DNA from: Butyricicoccus pullicaecorum | GTDB lineage: Bacteria > Bacillota > Clostridia > Oscillospirales > Butyricicoccaceae | Assembly: GCA_018366195.1 (NCBI GenBank) | Contig: JAGZIN010000002.1 | Span: 62,001-126,000 of the forward strand | DNA: 64,000 bases | Reading direction: 5' to 3' | In this document: piece by piece, positions 48,673-57,754 of the stretch | Numbering within the stretch: position 1 is the first letter of the stretch | How the letters are laid out: every line of letters starts with the position of its first letter | Translations under genes and position numbers: made by a program | The notes under the pieces: model-generated | What the model saw: only the letters and a program-made list of their open reading frames with translations | Told to the model about the DNA's origin: nothing | Database searches by the model: none

Positions 48673-49704
48673 ATGGAGGCAGCTGAAGTAAAGGTAAATT
48701 TGGAGCAAAAGAAGCCACTTTTGCGTGCAGTCAATTTGAAGAAGCATTTTAAGATCAAAAATGATAAGATTTTGCACGCTGTAGATGGTGTCAGCTTCGA
48801 AGTTTATCCCGGAGAAACCCTCGGCTTGGTAGGCGAATCCGGTTGCGGTAAGAGCACCGTTGGCAATTTGGTTATGCGTCTTTTGGAATGCACCGATGGC
48901 GAACTGTTCTATGAAGATGAGAACGTATTTACGGCAAAGGGTGCAGCATCTTTGGATATCCGCAAGAAGATGCAGATTATCTTTCAGGATCCGTATTCTT
49001 CCTTGAATCCGCGTAAGACGATTTATGCAATTTTGGCAGAAGCTTATGAGATTCATCACTACGGGAGCAAAGCGGAGATCCGCGAAGCAGTAGAAAAACT
49101 GTGTAATCGCGTGCAGATTCCGCTGAACTTGCTGGATCACTTCCCGCATGAGTTGGATGGTGGTATGCGACAGATCATTGGTATCGCGCGTGCACTGTCG
49201 CTCAATGCAAAGTTTATTGTTTGTGATGAGCCGGTATCGTCCTTGGATGTATCGATTCAGGCTCGTATCGTAAACCTGCTAATGGATCTGCAGAAGGAAC
49301 TGGGACTGTCGTATCTGTTCATCTCCCATGACTTGAGCGTAGTGCGACATATTTCTAATCGTATTGCGGTCATGTATCTGGGACAGATTGTGGAAATCGC
49401 TGAAACAGATGAAATGTTCGCTGATACCCGCCATCCGTACTCTTTGGCACTGCTTTCTGCGGTTCCTCGTGTTAATGTGGATGCAAAGGTATCGCGCATC
49501 GTTCTTGCAGGCGATGTGCCCAGTCCGATCAACCCGGCACCGGGCTGCCGTTTTGCACCGCGTTGCTGGATGGCACGGGAAAAGTGCAGGGTAGAGGCAC
49601 CTGAGATGCGGGAAGTATCCCCTGGCCATTGCGTTGCATGCCACTTCGCGCATGAAAGCCGCCAGCGTGCGAAAACTACCGAAACTGTGAGCGTTGATGA
49701 TTAA
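48673..49704 (+). CDS. ABC transporter ATPase, DppF/OppF type
   Basis: A 343-residue ATPase subunit. Walker A GLVGESGCGKSTVGNLV, Q-loop IIFQDPYSSLNPRKTI, Walker B FIVCDEPVSSLDVSIQ and C-terminal GCRFAPRCWMAREKCRV. The signature reads ELDGGMRQIIGIARAL instead of LSGGQ: Asp for the usual Ser. Similar DGG forms occur in clostridial OppF relatives, as far as I remember. ATG 48673 behind GGAGG. Last transporter gene; the glycosidase gene begins 45 nt later. Confidence 0.9.
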   Translation: MEAAEVKVNLEQKKPLLRAVNLKKHFKIKNDKILHAVDGVSFEVYPGETLGLVGESGCGKSTVGNLVMRLLECTDGELFYEDENVFTAKGAASLDIRKKMQIIFQDPYSSLNPRKTIYAILAEAYEIHHYGSKAEIREAVEKLCNRVQIPLNLLDHFPHELDGGMRQIIGIARALSLNAKFIVCDEPVSSLDVSIQARIVNLLMDLQKELGLSYLFISHDLSVVRHISNRIAVMYLGQIVEIAETDEMFADTRHPYSLALLSAVPRVNVDAKVSRIVLAGDVPSPINPAPGCRFAPRCWMAREKCRVEAPEMREVSPGHCVACHFAHESRQRAKTTETVSVDD

Positions 49705-49748
49705 CGCTGAAATCCATAAGGATAAACGGCAGCAAGAGGTATAATAAA

Positions 49749-51332
49749 ATGATAAAAGTACAGAATCCGATTTTAACTGGATTTCACCCCGATCCCTCGA
49801 TTTGTCGAGGAAGAGATCGATACTATATTGCAACTTCTACATTTGAATATTTTCCGGGATTGACTATCGCTGCATCAGATGATTTGATCAACTGGGAAAC
49901 AATTGCGCGTCCCTTAGATTGCAAGCGATTGCTCGACATGGAAGGTAACCTAACTGGAAGTGGTGTGTGGGCACCGAGTTTAACTTACCATGACGATATG
50001 TACTACCTGGTTTATTCTAATATGAAAACCTGGGCAAACGGCCCATTTAAGGATTGTCAGAATTTTCTGATTACGAGCCGTGATATCGAAGGACCGTGGT
50101 CTGATCCTGTTTACATGGGTTCCAGCGGATTTGATGCTTCGTTGTTCCATGATGACGACGGCAAAAAGTATATTGTAAATATGGAGTGGGATCACCGACA
50201 AGACAAAGGTACTCCTCGCTTCTCAGGCATTTTGGTACAAGAGATCGACCCGAAAACCTTTGCACGTATTGGCGAGGCAAAGAAGGTGTTCCGAGGTACT
50301 TCTTATGGATTTGTTGAAGGTCCTGTCATCCATAAGGTAGACGGATATTATTACTTGCTCTGCGCAGAAGGTGAGACAGGATACGGTCATGCCGAGTCTG
50401 TGGCACGCAGCAAGAATATCTTTGGACCCTATGAAGTCCATCCGCAGGAGATTCTGATCACTGCGGCTGATACAGACGCCTATTTGCAAAAGGCAGGTCA
50501 CGGAAATTTGTTGCAGGATGTGGACGGAAATTGGTATTTCGCGCATCTCTGCGGGCGTCCGCTGTCGAAGGAATTGATGCGTTGCCCACTGGGACGTGAA
50601 ACGGCAATTCAGAATGTATGCTGGAAGGATGGATGGCCTTATCTGATGGGCGGCGGAACTACGCCGCGTGATTTCTATGAGGTACCGTTCGGTGAGATTA
50701 AGGAAAAGCCGAAGAGCATTACTTATGATATTCACAGCAAGCAGTTCGACCTTGATTTCCAAAGCCTGCGTGTTCCGCTGGGCGAGGCTTGCCGCAAGGA
50801 GGGCAATGCTATCGTTCTGGTAGGCAAGCAGTCGCTCTATTCTCTGAGTAAGCAGAGCTTGTTGGCGCGTCGTCAGCAGCATTTTAATTTCAAGTTCTCC
50901 ATTTGCCTGTATCACGATCCGACGTCATTCCAGCATATGGCGGGTTTGATTTACCGCTATAACGAAGACAATATGTACTATTTGTTCTCCAGCTATGATG
51001 AGAGCCGTAATTGCAAGGTACTCAATGTGGCGACTTTTGACAAGGCGGTCGTACATTATCATCTCGATGAAGCGATTCCTTACGAGGGCACAGTGGAGCT
51101 GTGCGTAGAAGCGCACGGCGCACAGGCACAGTTCTCCTATGTCACTGCCGACGGGGTTGCGCACCCCATTGGCGAGGTGCTGGACGTCTCTATTTTGTCT
51201 GATGACTATCCCACACCTCGCGGATTTACCGGTGCGTATGTGGGAATGTGTGCACAGGATCTGAACAGCTACAAACACGAAGCTACGTTTACCAATATTA
51301 CATACACCAACCTGGATCCAGCCAACGGATAA
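49749..51332 (+). CDS. xynB: GH43 beta-xylosidase, cytosolic
   Basis: A 527-residue glycosidase of family 43 (subfamily-11-like) with a five-bladed propeller and a C-terminal beta-sandwich. Catalytic residues are visible: base Asp in NPILTGFHPDPSICRG, pKa-modulating Asp in GSSGFDASLFHDDDG, acid Glu in GFVEGPVIHKVDGYYYLLCA. C-terminal FQHMAGLIYRYNEDNMYYLF matches the sandwich domain of XynB-type enzymes. No signal peptide, so it acts on imported oligosaccharides, releasing xylose (or arabinose) from the non-reducing end. ATG 49749; RBS AGAGG is modest. Placed between the transporter and the isomerase-like gene. Confidence 0.9.
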   Translation: MIKVQNPILTGFHPDPSICRGRDRYYIATSTFEYFPGLTIAASDDLINWETIARPLDCKRLLDMEGNLTGSGVWAPSLTYHDDMYYLVYSNMKTWANGPFKDCQNFLITSRDIEGPWSDPVYMGSSGFDASLFHDDDGKKYIVNMEWDHRQDKGTPRFSGILVQEIDPKTFARIGEAKKVFRGTSYGFVEGPVIHKVDGYYYLLCAEGETGYGHAESVARSKNIFGPYEVHPQEILITAADTDAYLQKAGHGNLLQDVDGNWYFAHLCGRPLSKELMRCPLGRETAIQNVCWKDGWPYLMGGGTTPRDFYEVPFGEIKEKPKSITYDIHSKQFDLDFQSLRVPLGEACRKEGNAIVLVGKQSLYSLSKQSLLARRQQHFNFKFSICLYHDPTSFQHMAGLIYRYNEDNMYYLFSSYDESRNCKVLNVATFDKAVVHYHLDEAIPYEGTVELCVEAHGAQAQFSYVTADGVAHPIGEVLDVSILSDDYPTPRGFTGAYVGMCAQDLNSYKHEATFTNITYTNLDPANG

Positions 51333-51373
51333 ACGTAAGATTACGGTAGAAGAACAACTCAACGAAAGGTGAT

Positions 51374-52852
51374 ATGATGATTTCTAATATTCCAAATACC
51401 CAGCTTGGTATCATTGCTGTATCGAGAAGCTGCTTCCCGGTTAGCTTGTCTGAGCGCCGCCGTAAGGCGATCTGTGACGTATACGGCCCTGATCTGTACG
51501 AGTGCCCTATTGCAGTGGAAACAGAACAGGATGCCCAAAAAGCAGTCGCTGATGTCGAAGCGGCGGGTGTTAACGCTCTGGTTGTATTTTTGGGCAACTT
51601 TGGTCCGGAAACGCCGGAAACCATGATCGCTGATTGGTTCACCGGTCCCATCATGTATGTGGCTGCCGCCGAAGGCGACGGTGACCTTGTGGATGGTCGT
51701 GGCGATGCATACTGCGGTATGCTTAACTGCAGTTACAACCTGAATCTGCGAGGAAAGAATGCCTATATTCCGGAATACCCGGTAGGAAATGCTAGCGAGA
51801 TTGCAGAGAAAATCAAGGAATTTAAGCCTATCGCTACGGCGATTCTCGGCATAAAGGGCTTGAAGATTTTCGGTTTCGGACCGCGTCCGAATGATTTCCT
51901 GGCATGTAACGCACCCATTAAGGCACTTTATGATCTGGGAGTAGCTGTGGAAGAACATTCCGAACTGGATCTGCTGGTGGCATTCAACAAGCATAAGGAT
52001 GATCCGCGCATCCCGGAAGTGATGGCGGATATGGAAGCCGAGCTCGGCGAAAACAATCGCTTTGCAGGTGTGCTGCCCCGCTTGGCGCAGTACGAACTGA
52101 CGTTACTGGACTGGGTAGAAGAGCATCTGGGCACTTCTCAGTATGCCGCCATTGCAGGCAAGTGTTGGCCGGCATTCCAGACGGAGTTCGGTTTTGTACC
52201 GTGCTATGTCAATAGCCGTCTGACTGCCCGTGGTATTCCGGTTTCGTGTGAAGTCGATATTTACGGTGCACTATCCGAGTACATTGGTGTTTGTGTTTCC
52301 AACAAGCCGGTCACGCTGCTCGACATCAATAATACCGTGCCCGATGCGATGTATGAAAAGGCAATCAAGGACCGCTACCAGGTTCGCTGCAACGAGACCT
52401 TTATGGGCTTCCATTGCGGCAACACGGCATGTGAGCTGCTGGTCAATCCGCACATGGGCTATCAGCTGATTATGAAGCGCGATCTGGAGCCGGATCTGCC
52501 CGAGCCTGACATTACCCGCGGCACCATGGAAGGCGATATCAAGCCAGGAAAGATCACGTTCTATCGTCTGCAAAGCACGGCTGATACCAAGCTCAAGGCA
52601 TATGTTGCACAGGGCGAGGTGCTCGATGTGGCAACAGAGAGCTTTGGATCGATCGGTGTCTTTAGTATTCCAGAGATGAATCGCTTCTATCGCCATGTCC
52701 TGATTGAAAAGTGCTATCCCCATCATGGCGCGGTGGCATTTGGTCATTATGGCAAGGCACTGTTTGAGGTATTCAAGTACCTGGGCGTTACCGATATTGC
52801 ATACAATCAGCCCAAAAACCTGCCTTACCCCAACGAAAATCCCTTTGCATAA
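51374..52852 (+). CDS. L-fucose/L-arabinose isomerase family protein
   Basis: A 492-residue protein of the FucI/AraA fold. N-terminal half: GIIAVSRSCFPVSLSERRRK, VNALVVFLGNFGPETPE; the metal-site region appears in CWPAFQTEFGFVPCYVNSRL (Glu), VSCEVDIYGALSEYI and TFMGFHCGNTACELL (His). It resembles uncharacterised fucose-isomerase-like proteins more than true AraA or FucI, so the sugar is not certain; with a xylosidase and a xylulokinase next to it, an aldopentose to ketopentose conversion is expected. Start at ATG 51374 or 51377 behind AAAGGTGAT. No classical xylose isomerase (XylA) is in the window. Confidence 0.82.
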   Translation: MMISNIPNTQLGIIAVSRSCFPVSLSERRRKAICDVYGPDLYECPIAVETEQDAQKAVADVEAAGVNALVVFLGNFGPETPETMIADWFTGPIMYVAAAEGDGDLVDGRGDAYCGMLNCSYNLNLRGKNAYIPEYPVGNASEIAEKIKEFKPIATAILGIKGLKIFGFGPRPNDFLACNAPIKALYDLGVAVEEHSELDLLVAFNKHKDDPRIPEVMADMEAELGENNRFAGVLPRLAQYELTLLDWVEEHLGTSQYAAIAGKCWPAFQTEFGFVPCYVNSRLTARGIPVSCEVDIYGALSEYIGVCVSNKPVTLLDINNTVPDAMYEKAIKDRYQVRCNETFMGFHCGNTACELLVNPHMGYQLIMKRDLEPDLPEPDITRGTMEGDIKPGKITFYRLQSTADTKLKAYVAQGEVLDVATESFGSIGVFSIPEMNRFYRHVLIEKCYPHHGAVAFGHYGKALFEVFKYLGVTDIAYNQPKNLPYPNENPFA

Positions 52853-52865
52853 CGAAATGGTCTGC

Positions 52866-52907
52866 CCTGTCTGCCATACCCATCAGGGTATGACAGATGG
52901 GGTTTTG
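52866..52907 (+). terminator. Intercistronic hairpin before the kinase gene
   Basis: TGTCTG-c-CATACCC pairs with GGGTATG-a-CAGA over ATCA, followed by GGGGTTTTG. A partial terminator inside the operon. Confidence 0.6.
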
Positions 52908-52929
52908 CAAAATTTAAAATTGGAGATCA

Positions 52930-54390
52930 ATGATGTATTTTTTAGGAATTGATTTGGGCACCTCTTCGGTGAAGTTGGTGCTGATTGACCAGCAGGGCAC
53001 CATTGTGCGTACCACCACCCGAGAATACCTACTCTCCATGCCGCAAACCGGCTGGTCGGAGCAGGCGCCACAGGACTGGTGGGAACAGAGCAAACAGGGA
53101 ATTTTGGATATTTTAGAAGGTCTGGATCGCTCGCAGCTTGCTGGCATCAGCTTTGGTGGTCAAATGCATGGTCTGGTGATCTTAGATGAAGCGGATGAAG
53201 TCATCCGTCCGGCGATCCTGTGGAATGATGGACGAACCGTTGAGGAAACTGCGTACTTGAATCAGACGATCGGAGAAGCGCGTCTGGCGCAGTATACCGC
53301 GAATATCGCATTCGCTGGGTTTACGGCACCCAAGCTACTTTGGGTGAAAAAGCATGAACCGGAAAATTTCCAAAGAATCAAAAAGATCATGCTTCCAAAG
53401 GATTATCTGGCATATCGACTCACCGGTTGCCACAGCACGGATTATTCCGATGCGGCAGGCATGCTCATGATGGATGTGGAGCATAAGTGCTGGTCTAAGG
53501 AAATGCTGGACATTTGCAGTGTTTCCGAAGAGCAAATGCCGACTCTGTTTGAGAGCTATGAAGTAGTTGGTACGCTGCTACCGGAAGTGGCTGCGGAATT
53601 GGGACTGAGCGAAAGCGTGAAAATTTGCGCGGGTGCCGGTGACAACGCTGCTGCAGCACTGGGAACCGGTACCGTGGAGAATGGCGACTGTAACCTCTCG
53701 GTGGGTACCTCTGGAACGGTGTTTATTGCGAGCGATCGATTCGTTCTGCCGGATAATCACGCGATCCACGCCTTTGCACACGCCACAGGCGGCTATCACC
53801 TGATGGGCTGCATTCTCTCTGCTGCATCATGCAACAAGTGGTGGGTGGAAGAAGTTTTGAAAACATCGGATTTTGCCACAGAACAGCATGATTTTGTTGC
53901 ACTTGGCACCAATTCCGTGTTCTTCGCACCGTATCTGATGGGGGAACGTACCCCACATAATGATCCCGCTGTACGAGGCGCATTTTTGGGGCTTTCTCTT
54001 GATACCTCACGTGCACAAATGACACAAGCCGTGATGGAGGGCGTGGCCTTTGCAATGCGAGACTCTCTGGAAATTGCAAAATCACTGGGTGTTGAAGTTC
54101 ACACCACCAAAATTTGCGGTGGCGGCGCAAAGAGCCCAATTTGGAGGCAGATTTTTGCTGATGTTTTGGGAATTCCGGTTCAATCCGTCGGAACAGAAGA
54201 AGGTCCCGGATTGGGCGGCGCAATGTTGGCAGCAGTTGGCTGCGGTGTATATGCGAGCGTTAAGGAAATGGCAGCCCAAATCGTGCAGGTAACCGATGTG
54301 ACCCTGCCGAATCCGGAGACCCACGCACGGTATAACGAACGTTATGCTACCTTTAAAAAGTTGTATGGGGCGATCCGCTCGGTGCTTTAA
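52930..54390 (+). CDS. xylB: Xylulokinase (FGGY family)
   Basis: A 486-residue FGGY carbohydrate kinase. N-terminal phosphate motif FLGIDLGTSSVKLVLIDQQG, substrate site ISFGGQMHGLVILDEADEV, ILWNDGRTVEE, and the catalytic region CAGAGDNAAAALGTGTVENG with the base Asp; C-terminal KICGGGAKSPIWRQIFADVL is the adenosine site. MHGLV and WNDGR are typical of XylB. It phosphorylates D-xylulose to xylulose 5-phosphate for the pentose phosphate or phosphoketolase routes. ATG 52930/52933 behind GGAGAT. Confidence 0.92.
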   Translation: MMYFLGIDLGTSSVKLVLIDQQGTIVRTTTREYLLSMPQTGWSEQAPQDWWEQSKQGILDILEGLDRSQLAGISFGGQMHGLVILDEADEVIRPAILWNDGRTVEETAYLNQTIGEARLAQYTANIAFAGFTAPKLLWVKKHEPENFQRIKKIMLPKDYLAYRLTGCHSTDYSDAAGMLMMDVEHKCWSKEMLDICSVSEEQMPTLFESYEVVGTLLPEVAAELGLSESVKICAGAGDNAAAALGTGTVENGDCNLSVGTSGTVFIASDRFVLPDNHAIHAFAHATGGYHLMGCILSAASCNKWWVEEVLKTSDFATEQHDFVALGTNSVFFAPYLMGERTPHNDPAVRGAFLGLSLDTSRAQMTQAVMEGVAFAMRDSLEIAKSLGVEVHTTKICGGGAKSPIWRQIFADVLGIPVQSVGTEEGPGLGGAMLAAVGCGVYASVKEMAAQIVQVTDVTLPNPETHARYNERYATFKKLYGAIRSVL

Positions 54391-54424
54391 CCCAAAATCA
54401 AGGATCGAAAAAAGAGGAATCACA

Positions 54425-55060
54425 ATGAAAATACGCAGTGTATTTGACAAAGAATTTTCGGCATATGGACAGATACTACACGGATATAACATACAGCCGT
54501 TGACCGATGCGTTGGTCAGCGCGACGCCATTGCCGTCGGAAGTAGAGTATGTTGCAAGTGAACCTGCGCTAGAAGCGCTGGAAGTGATGCAGGCGCTGCA
54601 AGATAATGCCTATGGCGGCATGCCCATCCAATTGGGCTGGTGCAACGGTCACAATACCAAGCTGAACTGCTTGGAGTATCACCGTGACAGTGAACTCAAT
54701 TTGGGTGCAACCGACTTTATCCTTCTGTTGGGTAAGCAGGAGGATATTTGCGATCACATGCTGGATACAGCTACGGTAGAAGCTTTTTTCTGCCCGGCAA
54801 ACACGCTGATCGAGGTTTATGCAACGACGCTGCACTATGCGCCTTGCTCTGCTAAAAACGGTGAAGGATTCCGCGTCATGGTTGCGTTGCCGCGTGGCAC
54901 GAACACGAAAAAGCCACAGATCGAACCGCGCAACCAAGAGGATGCACGGCTTTGGGCACGAAATAAGTGGCTTTTGGCACACGCTAAAAGCACAGAAGCG
55001 GCTGATGGCTGCCCGGTTGGACTGACCGGTGAGCATATTGATATTGCATCGCTGCTGTAA
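54425..55060 (+). CDS. DUF4867 family cupin-like protein
   Basis: A 211-residue protein of the DUF4867 family, found in Bacillota sugar-acid operons and without proven function. A cupin-type metal site is suggested by GWCNGHNTKLNCLEYHRDSE and VEAFFCPANTLIEVYATTLH, with His/Glu/His spacing. It may be a sugar isomerase or mutarotase related to the pathway. ATG 54425 behind AGAGGAA; the longer frame overlaps the kinase gene. Intercistronic hairpin follows before the dehydratase gene. Confidence 0.8.
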   Translation: MKIRSVFDKEFSAYGQILHGYNIQPLTDALVSATPLPSEVEYVASEPALEALEVMQALQDNAYGGMPIQLGWCNGHNTKLNCLEYHRDSELNLGATDFILLLGKQEDICDHMLDTATVEAFFCPANTLIEVYATTLHYAPCSAKNGEGFRVMVALPRGTNTKKPQIEPRNQEDARLWARNKWLLAHAKSTEAADGCPVGLTGEHIDIASLL

Positions 55061-55077
55061 ACCGACGGATAGAATCG

Positions 55078-55111
55078 TTCACCGTATTTACGCTACACAG
55101 TAATCGGTGAA
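55078..55111 (+). repeat. Intercistronic hairpin
   Basis: TTCACCG and CGGTGAA form the outer stem, with TTAC/GTAA inside, between the DUF4867 and dehydratase genes. No T-run. Confidence 0.5.
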
Positions 55112-55129
55112 TTTGCAAAGGAGAATCTC

Positions 55130-56851
55130 ATGAAACAAAAAAGCTTTGACGCTCGTATGCTCTGGGCGCAGTTCGATGCATTGGAGATGGGCAGCGGTTG
55201 GGATGATGTTGACATTCTCAAGCCTCAGATCATGATCGAGAGTGTATATGGCGACTCTCATCCTGGCAGCACTCACCTCAATCAGCTGACGGAACAGGCT
55301 GTTTACGGTGTGTATGAAAAGGGCGGCAAGCCCGCTAAATACTACGCAACCGATATTTGTGATGGTTGTGCACAGGGGCATGATGGTATGAACGCAGTTC
55401 TTGCCTCCCGTGAGGCAATTGCCAACATGGTCGAGGTGCATGCTTCTGCTGTTCCGTGGGATGGACTCATTCTCGCTTCCAGCTGTGATAAGTCCATTCC
55501 TGCCCATCTGAAGGCTGCTGCCCGGATGGATATTCCTACTATTTTTATGCCCGGTGGCTCAATGCGTCCGGGTCCAGGCATGACCACTTCTCTGGTAGCG
55601 GGAAATATTTCCTTGCGTCAAAAGCGTAAGGATGCCATTACGGAGCAGGAGGTGCGGGACTATAAGCTTACCGGTTGTCCTTCGGTGGGAGCGTGCACAT
55701 TCTTGGGCACTGCTTCTACCATGCAGTGCATGGCAGAAGCGCTGGGCATGACTCTGCCAGGAGCCGCTTTGGTGCCTGCCACAATGCGAGATATCCTGCA
55801 ATATGCACGAAACTGCGGTCGAAAGATCATGGAGCTGGCAGAGAAAAATATTACCCCGTCTCAGATTATGACCCCTGCTGCATTCCGTAATGCCATCATT
55901 GTACATAGTGCGATTGGCGGTTCCACCAATGCCACCATCCATCTGCCCTCGATCGCACGAGAGCTTGGATATGATTTGCCCATTGAGCTGTTTGACGAGA
56001 TCAACCACAAGGTGCCGCACCTTGGTAACATCACGCCCTCCGGTACGCAGCTGACCGAATCCTTCTGGTTTGCAGGCGGTGTTCCCATGGTACAGTGGAT
56101 GTTGCGGGATATGCTTGACTTGGATGTCCTGACTGTGACTGGTAAGACGTTGGGTGAAAATCTGGAGGATCTTCATCAGGATAACTGGTTCGAACGCAAT
56201 CTTGGCTATCTGGAAAACTATGGTCTAACTCGAGATCAAGTCATTTTCCCGGTGGAAAAGGCACCCGAAAAAGGCTCTGTCGCTATTTTGAAGGGTAATA
56301 TTGCACCGGAGGGCAGCGTGCTCAAGTATTCTGCGTGTGCTATGAATCAGCGTGAGGTAGTCAATGCAGTGGCGCGCGTGTTTAACTGCGAAGAGGATGC
56401 CCATGACGCAGTGGTAGAAAACCGTATTAACCCCGGCGAGGTCGTGATTATCCGCTATGAAGGTCCGCGCGGTTGCGGTATGCCTGAGATGCTAATGACT
56501 ACCGAGGCGATCGTTTGTGATGAACGTATCAATGGCTCGGTTGCACTAATTACGGACGGACGCTTTTCAGGTGCAACGCGCGGCGCGGCCATCGGTCACA
56601 TCAGCCCCGAGGCTGCTGCTGGCGGTCCGATCGCATTTGTCGAGGACGGAGATCTGATTTCTTACAGCGTAGAAAATCGTACCATCCATCTCACCGGTAT
56701 CCACGGTGTGCCGTGCACGCCGGAGGAGGGTGCTGCGGTGCTGGCAGAGCGTGCCAAGGCAGGCATTTTGCCTAGGGAAGCACGGAAGGGCTTCTTCAAG
56801 TTGTATACAGACCACGCTGTTTCTGCAATGAAGGGTGCCGGTCTGGAATAA
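55130..56851 (+). CDS. IlvD/Edd family dehydratase, probable sugar-acid dehydratase
   Basis: A 573-residue Fe-S dehydratase. The cluster Cys are in CDGCAQGHDGMN, ASSCDKSIPAHL and TGCPSVGACTFLGTASTMQC; the C-terminal barrel has YEGPRGCGMPEMLMTTEAIV and ITDGRFSGATRGAAIGHISP. The family includes dihydroxyacid dehydratase, phosphogluconate dehydratase and pentonate dehydratases. Because an aldolase, not branched-chain genes, follows, a pentonate dehydratase giving 2-keto-3-deoxypentonate is the likeliest role; no sugar dehydrogenase that would make the pentonate is present in the operon. ATG 55130 behind AAAGGAG. Confidence 0.88.
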   Translation: MKQKSFDARMLWAQFDALEMGSGWDDVDILKPQIMIESVYGDSHPGSTHLNQLTEQAVYGVYEKGGKPAKYYATDICDGCAQGHDGMNAVLASREAIANMVEVHASAVPWDGLILASSCDKSIPAHLKAAARMDIPTIFMPGGSMRPGPGMTTSLVAGNISLRQKRKDAITEQEVRDYKLTGCPSVGACTFLGTASTMQCMAEALGMTLPGAALVPATMRDILQYARNCGRKIMELAEKNITPSQIMTPAAFRNAIIVHSAIGGSTNATIHLPSIARELGYDLPIELFDEINHKVPHLGNITPSGTQLTESFWFAGGVPMVQWMLRDMLDLDVLTVTGKTLGENLEDLHQDNWFERNLGYLENYGLTRDQVIFPVEKAPEKGSVAILKGNIAPEGSVLKYSACAMNQREVVNAVARVFNCEEDAHDAVVENRINPGEVVIIRYEGPRGCGMPEMLMTTEAIVCDERINGSVALITDGRFSGATRGAAIGHISPEAAAGGPIAFVEDGDLISYSVENRTIHLTGIHGVPCTPEEGAAVLAERAKAGILPREARKGFFKLYTDHAVSAMKGAGLE

Positions 56852-56930
56852 GAAATAACCACAAACTTTGTATTTCAAATAAAATTAAGTTCTATATTTA
56901 GGACAAACCAGTAAAGTAGGAGCGATATTG

Positions 56931-57719
56931 ATGAACAAGATTGCAATGCCCACCATGGAAAGCGTATCCCGGTTTAAGGCTGCAATGGACTCTGATAAGG
57001 GCGCATTAGGTCCTTTTATGATCGGCACCGACCCCGCTTTTGTCGAGGCAGCCGGATACGCCGGATATGATTTTGTGCTGCTGGATATGGAGCACGGTAC
57101 CACCACATTTGAGACACTCCCCAATCTGATCCGTGCGGCGAATGTTGCAGGTGTCTGTCCGGTCGTTCGTATTCCGCGCGGCAGTGATATTTGGATTGAT
57201 CAGGCGTTGGATGTAGGCGCAGGTGCTATTATGATACCCCAAATTGATACTGCAGAGCAGGCAAGAGCCGCAGTATCAGCTGCTAAATTTGCCCCTGTAG
57301 GCACGCGCGGTACCTGCCGCTTTGTGCGCTCGGCAGGTTTTGGCGCAGTTGAAGGCAGTGAATATTTTTCCAAGGCACAGGATACGATGGTGATTTTGCA
57401 GGCTGAAGGTAAAAAAGCAGTGGAAAATCTGGACGAAATTCTGGATGTGCCCGGTATCGATGTGATATTTGTCGGTCCTTATGATCTATCTAGTTCCCTG
57501 GGGCATGTGGGCGAAATCGACCATCCCGAAGTCATTGCATGCATCAACGGTATCATTGCTAAGGCTGCTGCCAAGGGTGTCAAGGTTGGTTGCTTTGCCG
57601 ACACCGTTGAGGGCGGCAAAAAGTGGCGTGATTTGGGTGTGAAGTTCATTGGCTATTCGTGCGATACCTATATTTTTATGCAGGGTGCAAAGGCACACGT
57701 AAATGCTTTTACAAAATAA
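56931..57719 (+). CDS. HpcH/HpaI family class II aldolase
   Basis: A 262-residue pyruvate aldolase. Motifs: FDFVLLDMEHGTT-like DFVLLDMEHGTTTFETLPNL (metal Glu/His site), VVRIPRGSDIWIDQALDVGA with the catalytic Arg, GTRGTCRFVRSAGF, and DVIFVGPYDLSSSLG. It splits 2-keto-3-deoxy sugar acids to pyruvate plus an aldehyde (glycolaldehyde for pentonates, as in the Dahms route). Start at ATG 56931, eight nt after AGGAG, with a TTG one codon upstream. It follows the dehydratase after 79 nt. Confidence 0.88.
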   Translation: MNKIAMPTMESVSRFKAAMDSDKGALGPFMIGTDPAFVEAAGYAGYDFVLLDMEHGTTTFETLPNLIRAANVAGVCPVVRIPRGSDIWIDQALDVGAGAIMIPQIDTAEQARAAVSAAKFAPVGTRGTCRFVRSAGFGAVEGSEYFSKAQDTMVILQAEGKKAVENLDEILDVPGIDVIFVGPYDLSSSLGHVGEIDHPEVIACINGIIAKAAAKGVKVGCFADTVEGGKKWRDLGVKFIGYSCDTYIFMQGAKAHVNAFTK

Positions 57720-57754
57720 TCCATTGACTAAAAACAATTGAAAGGAAATAAAAC

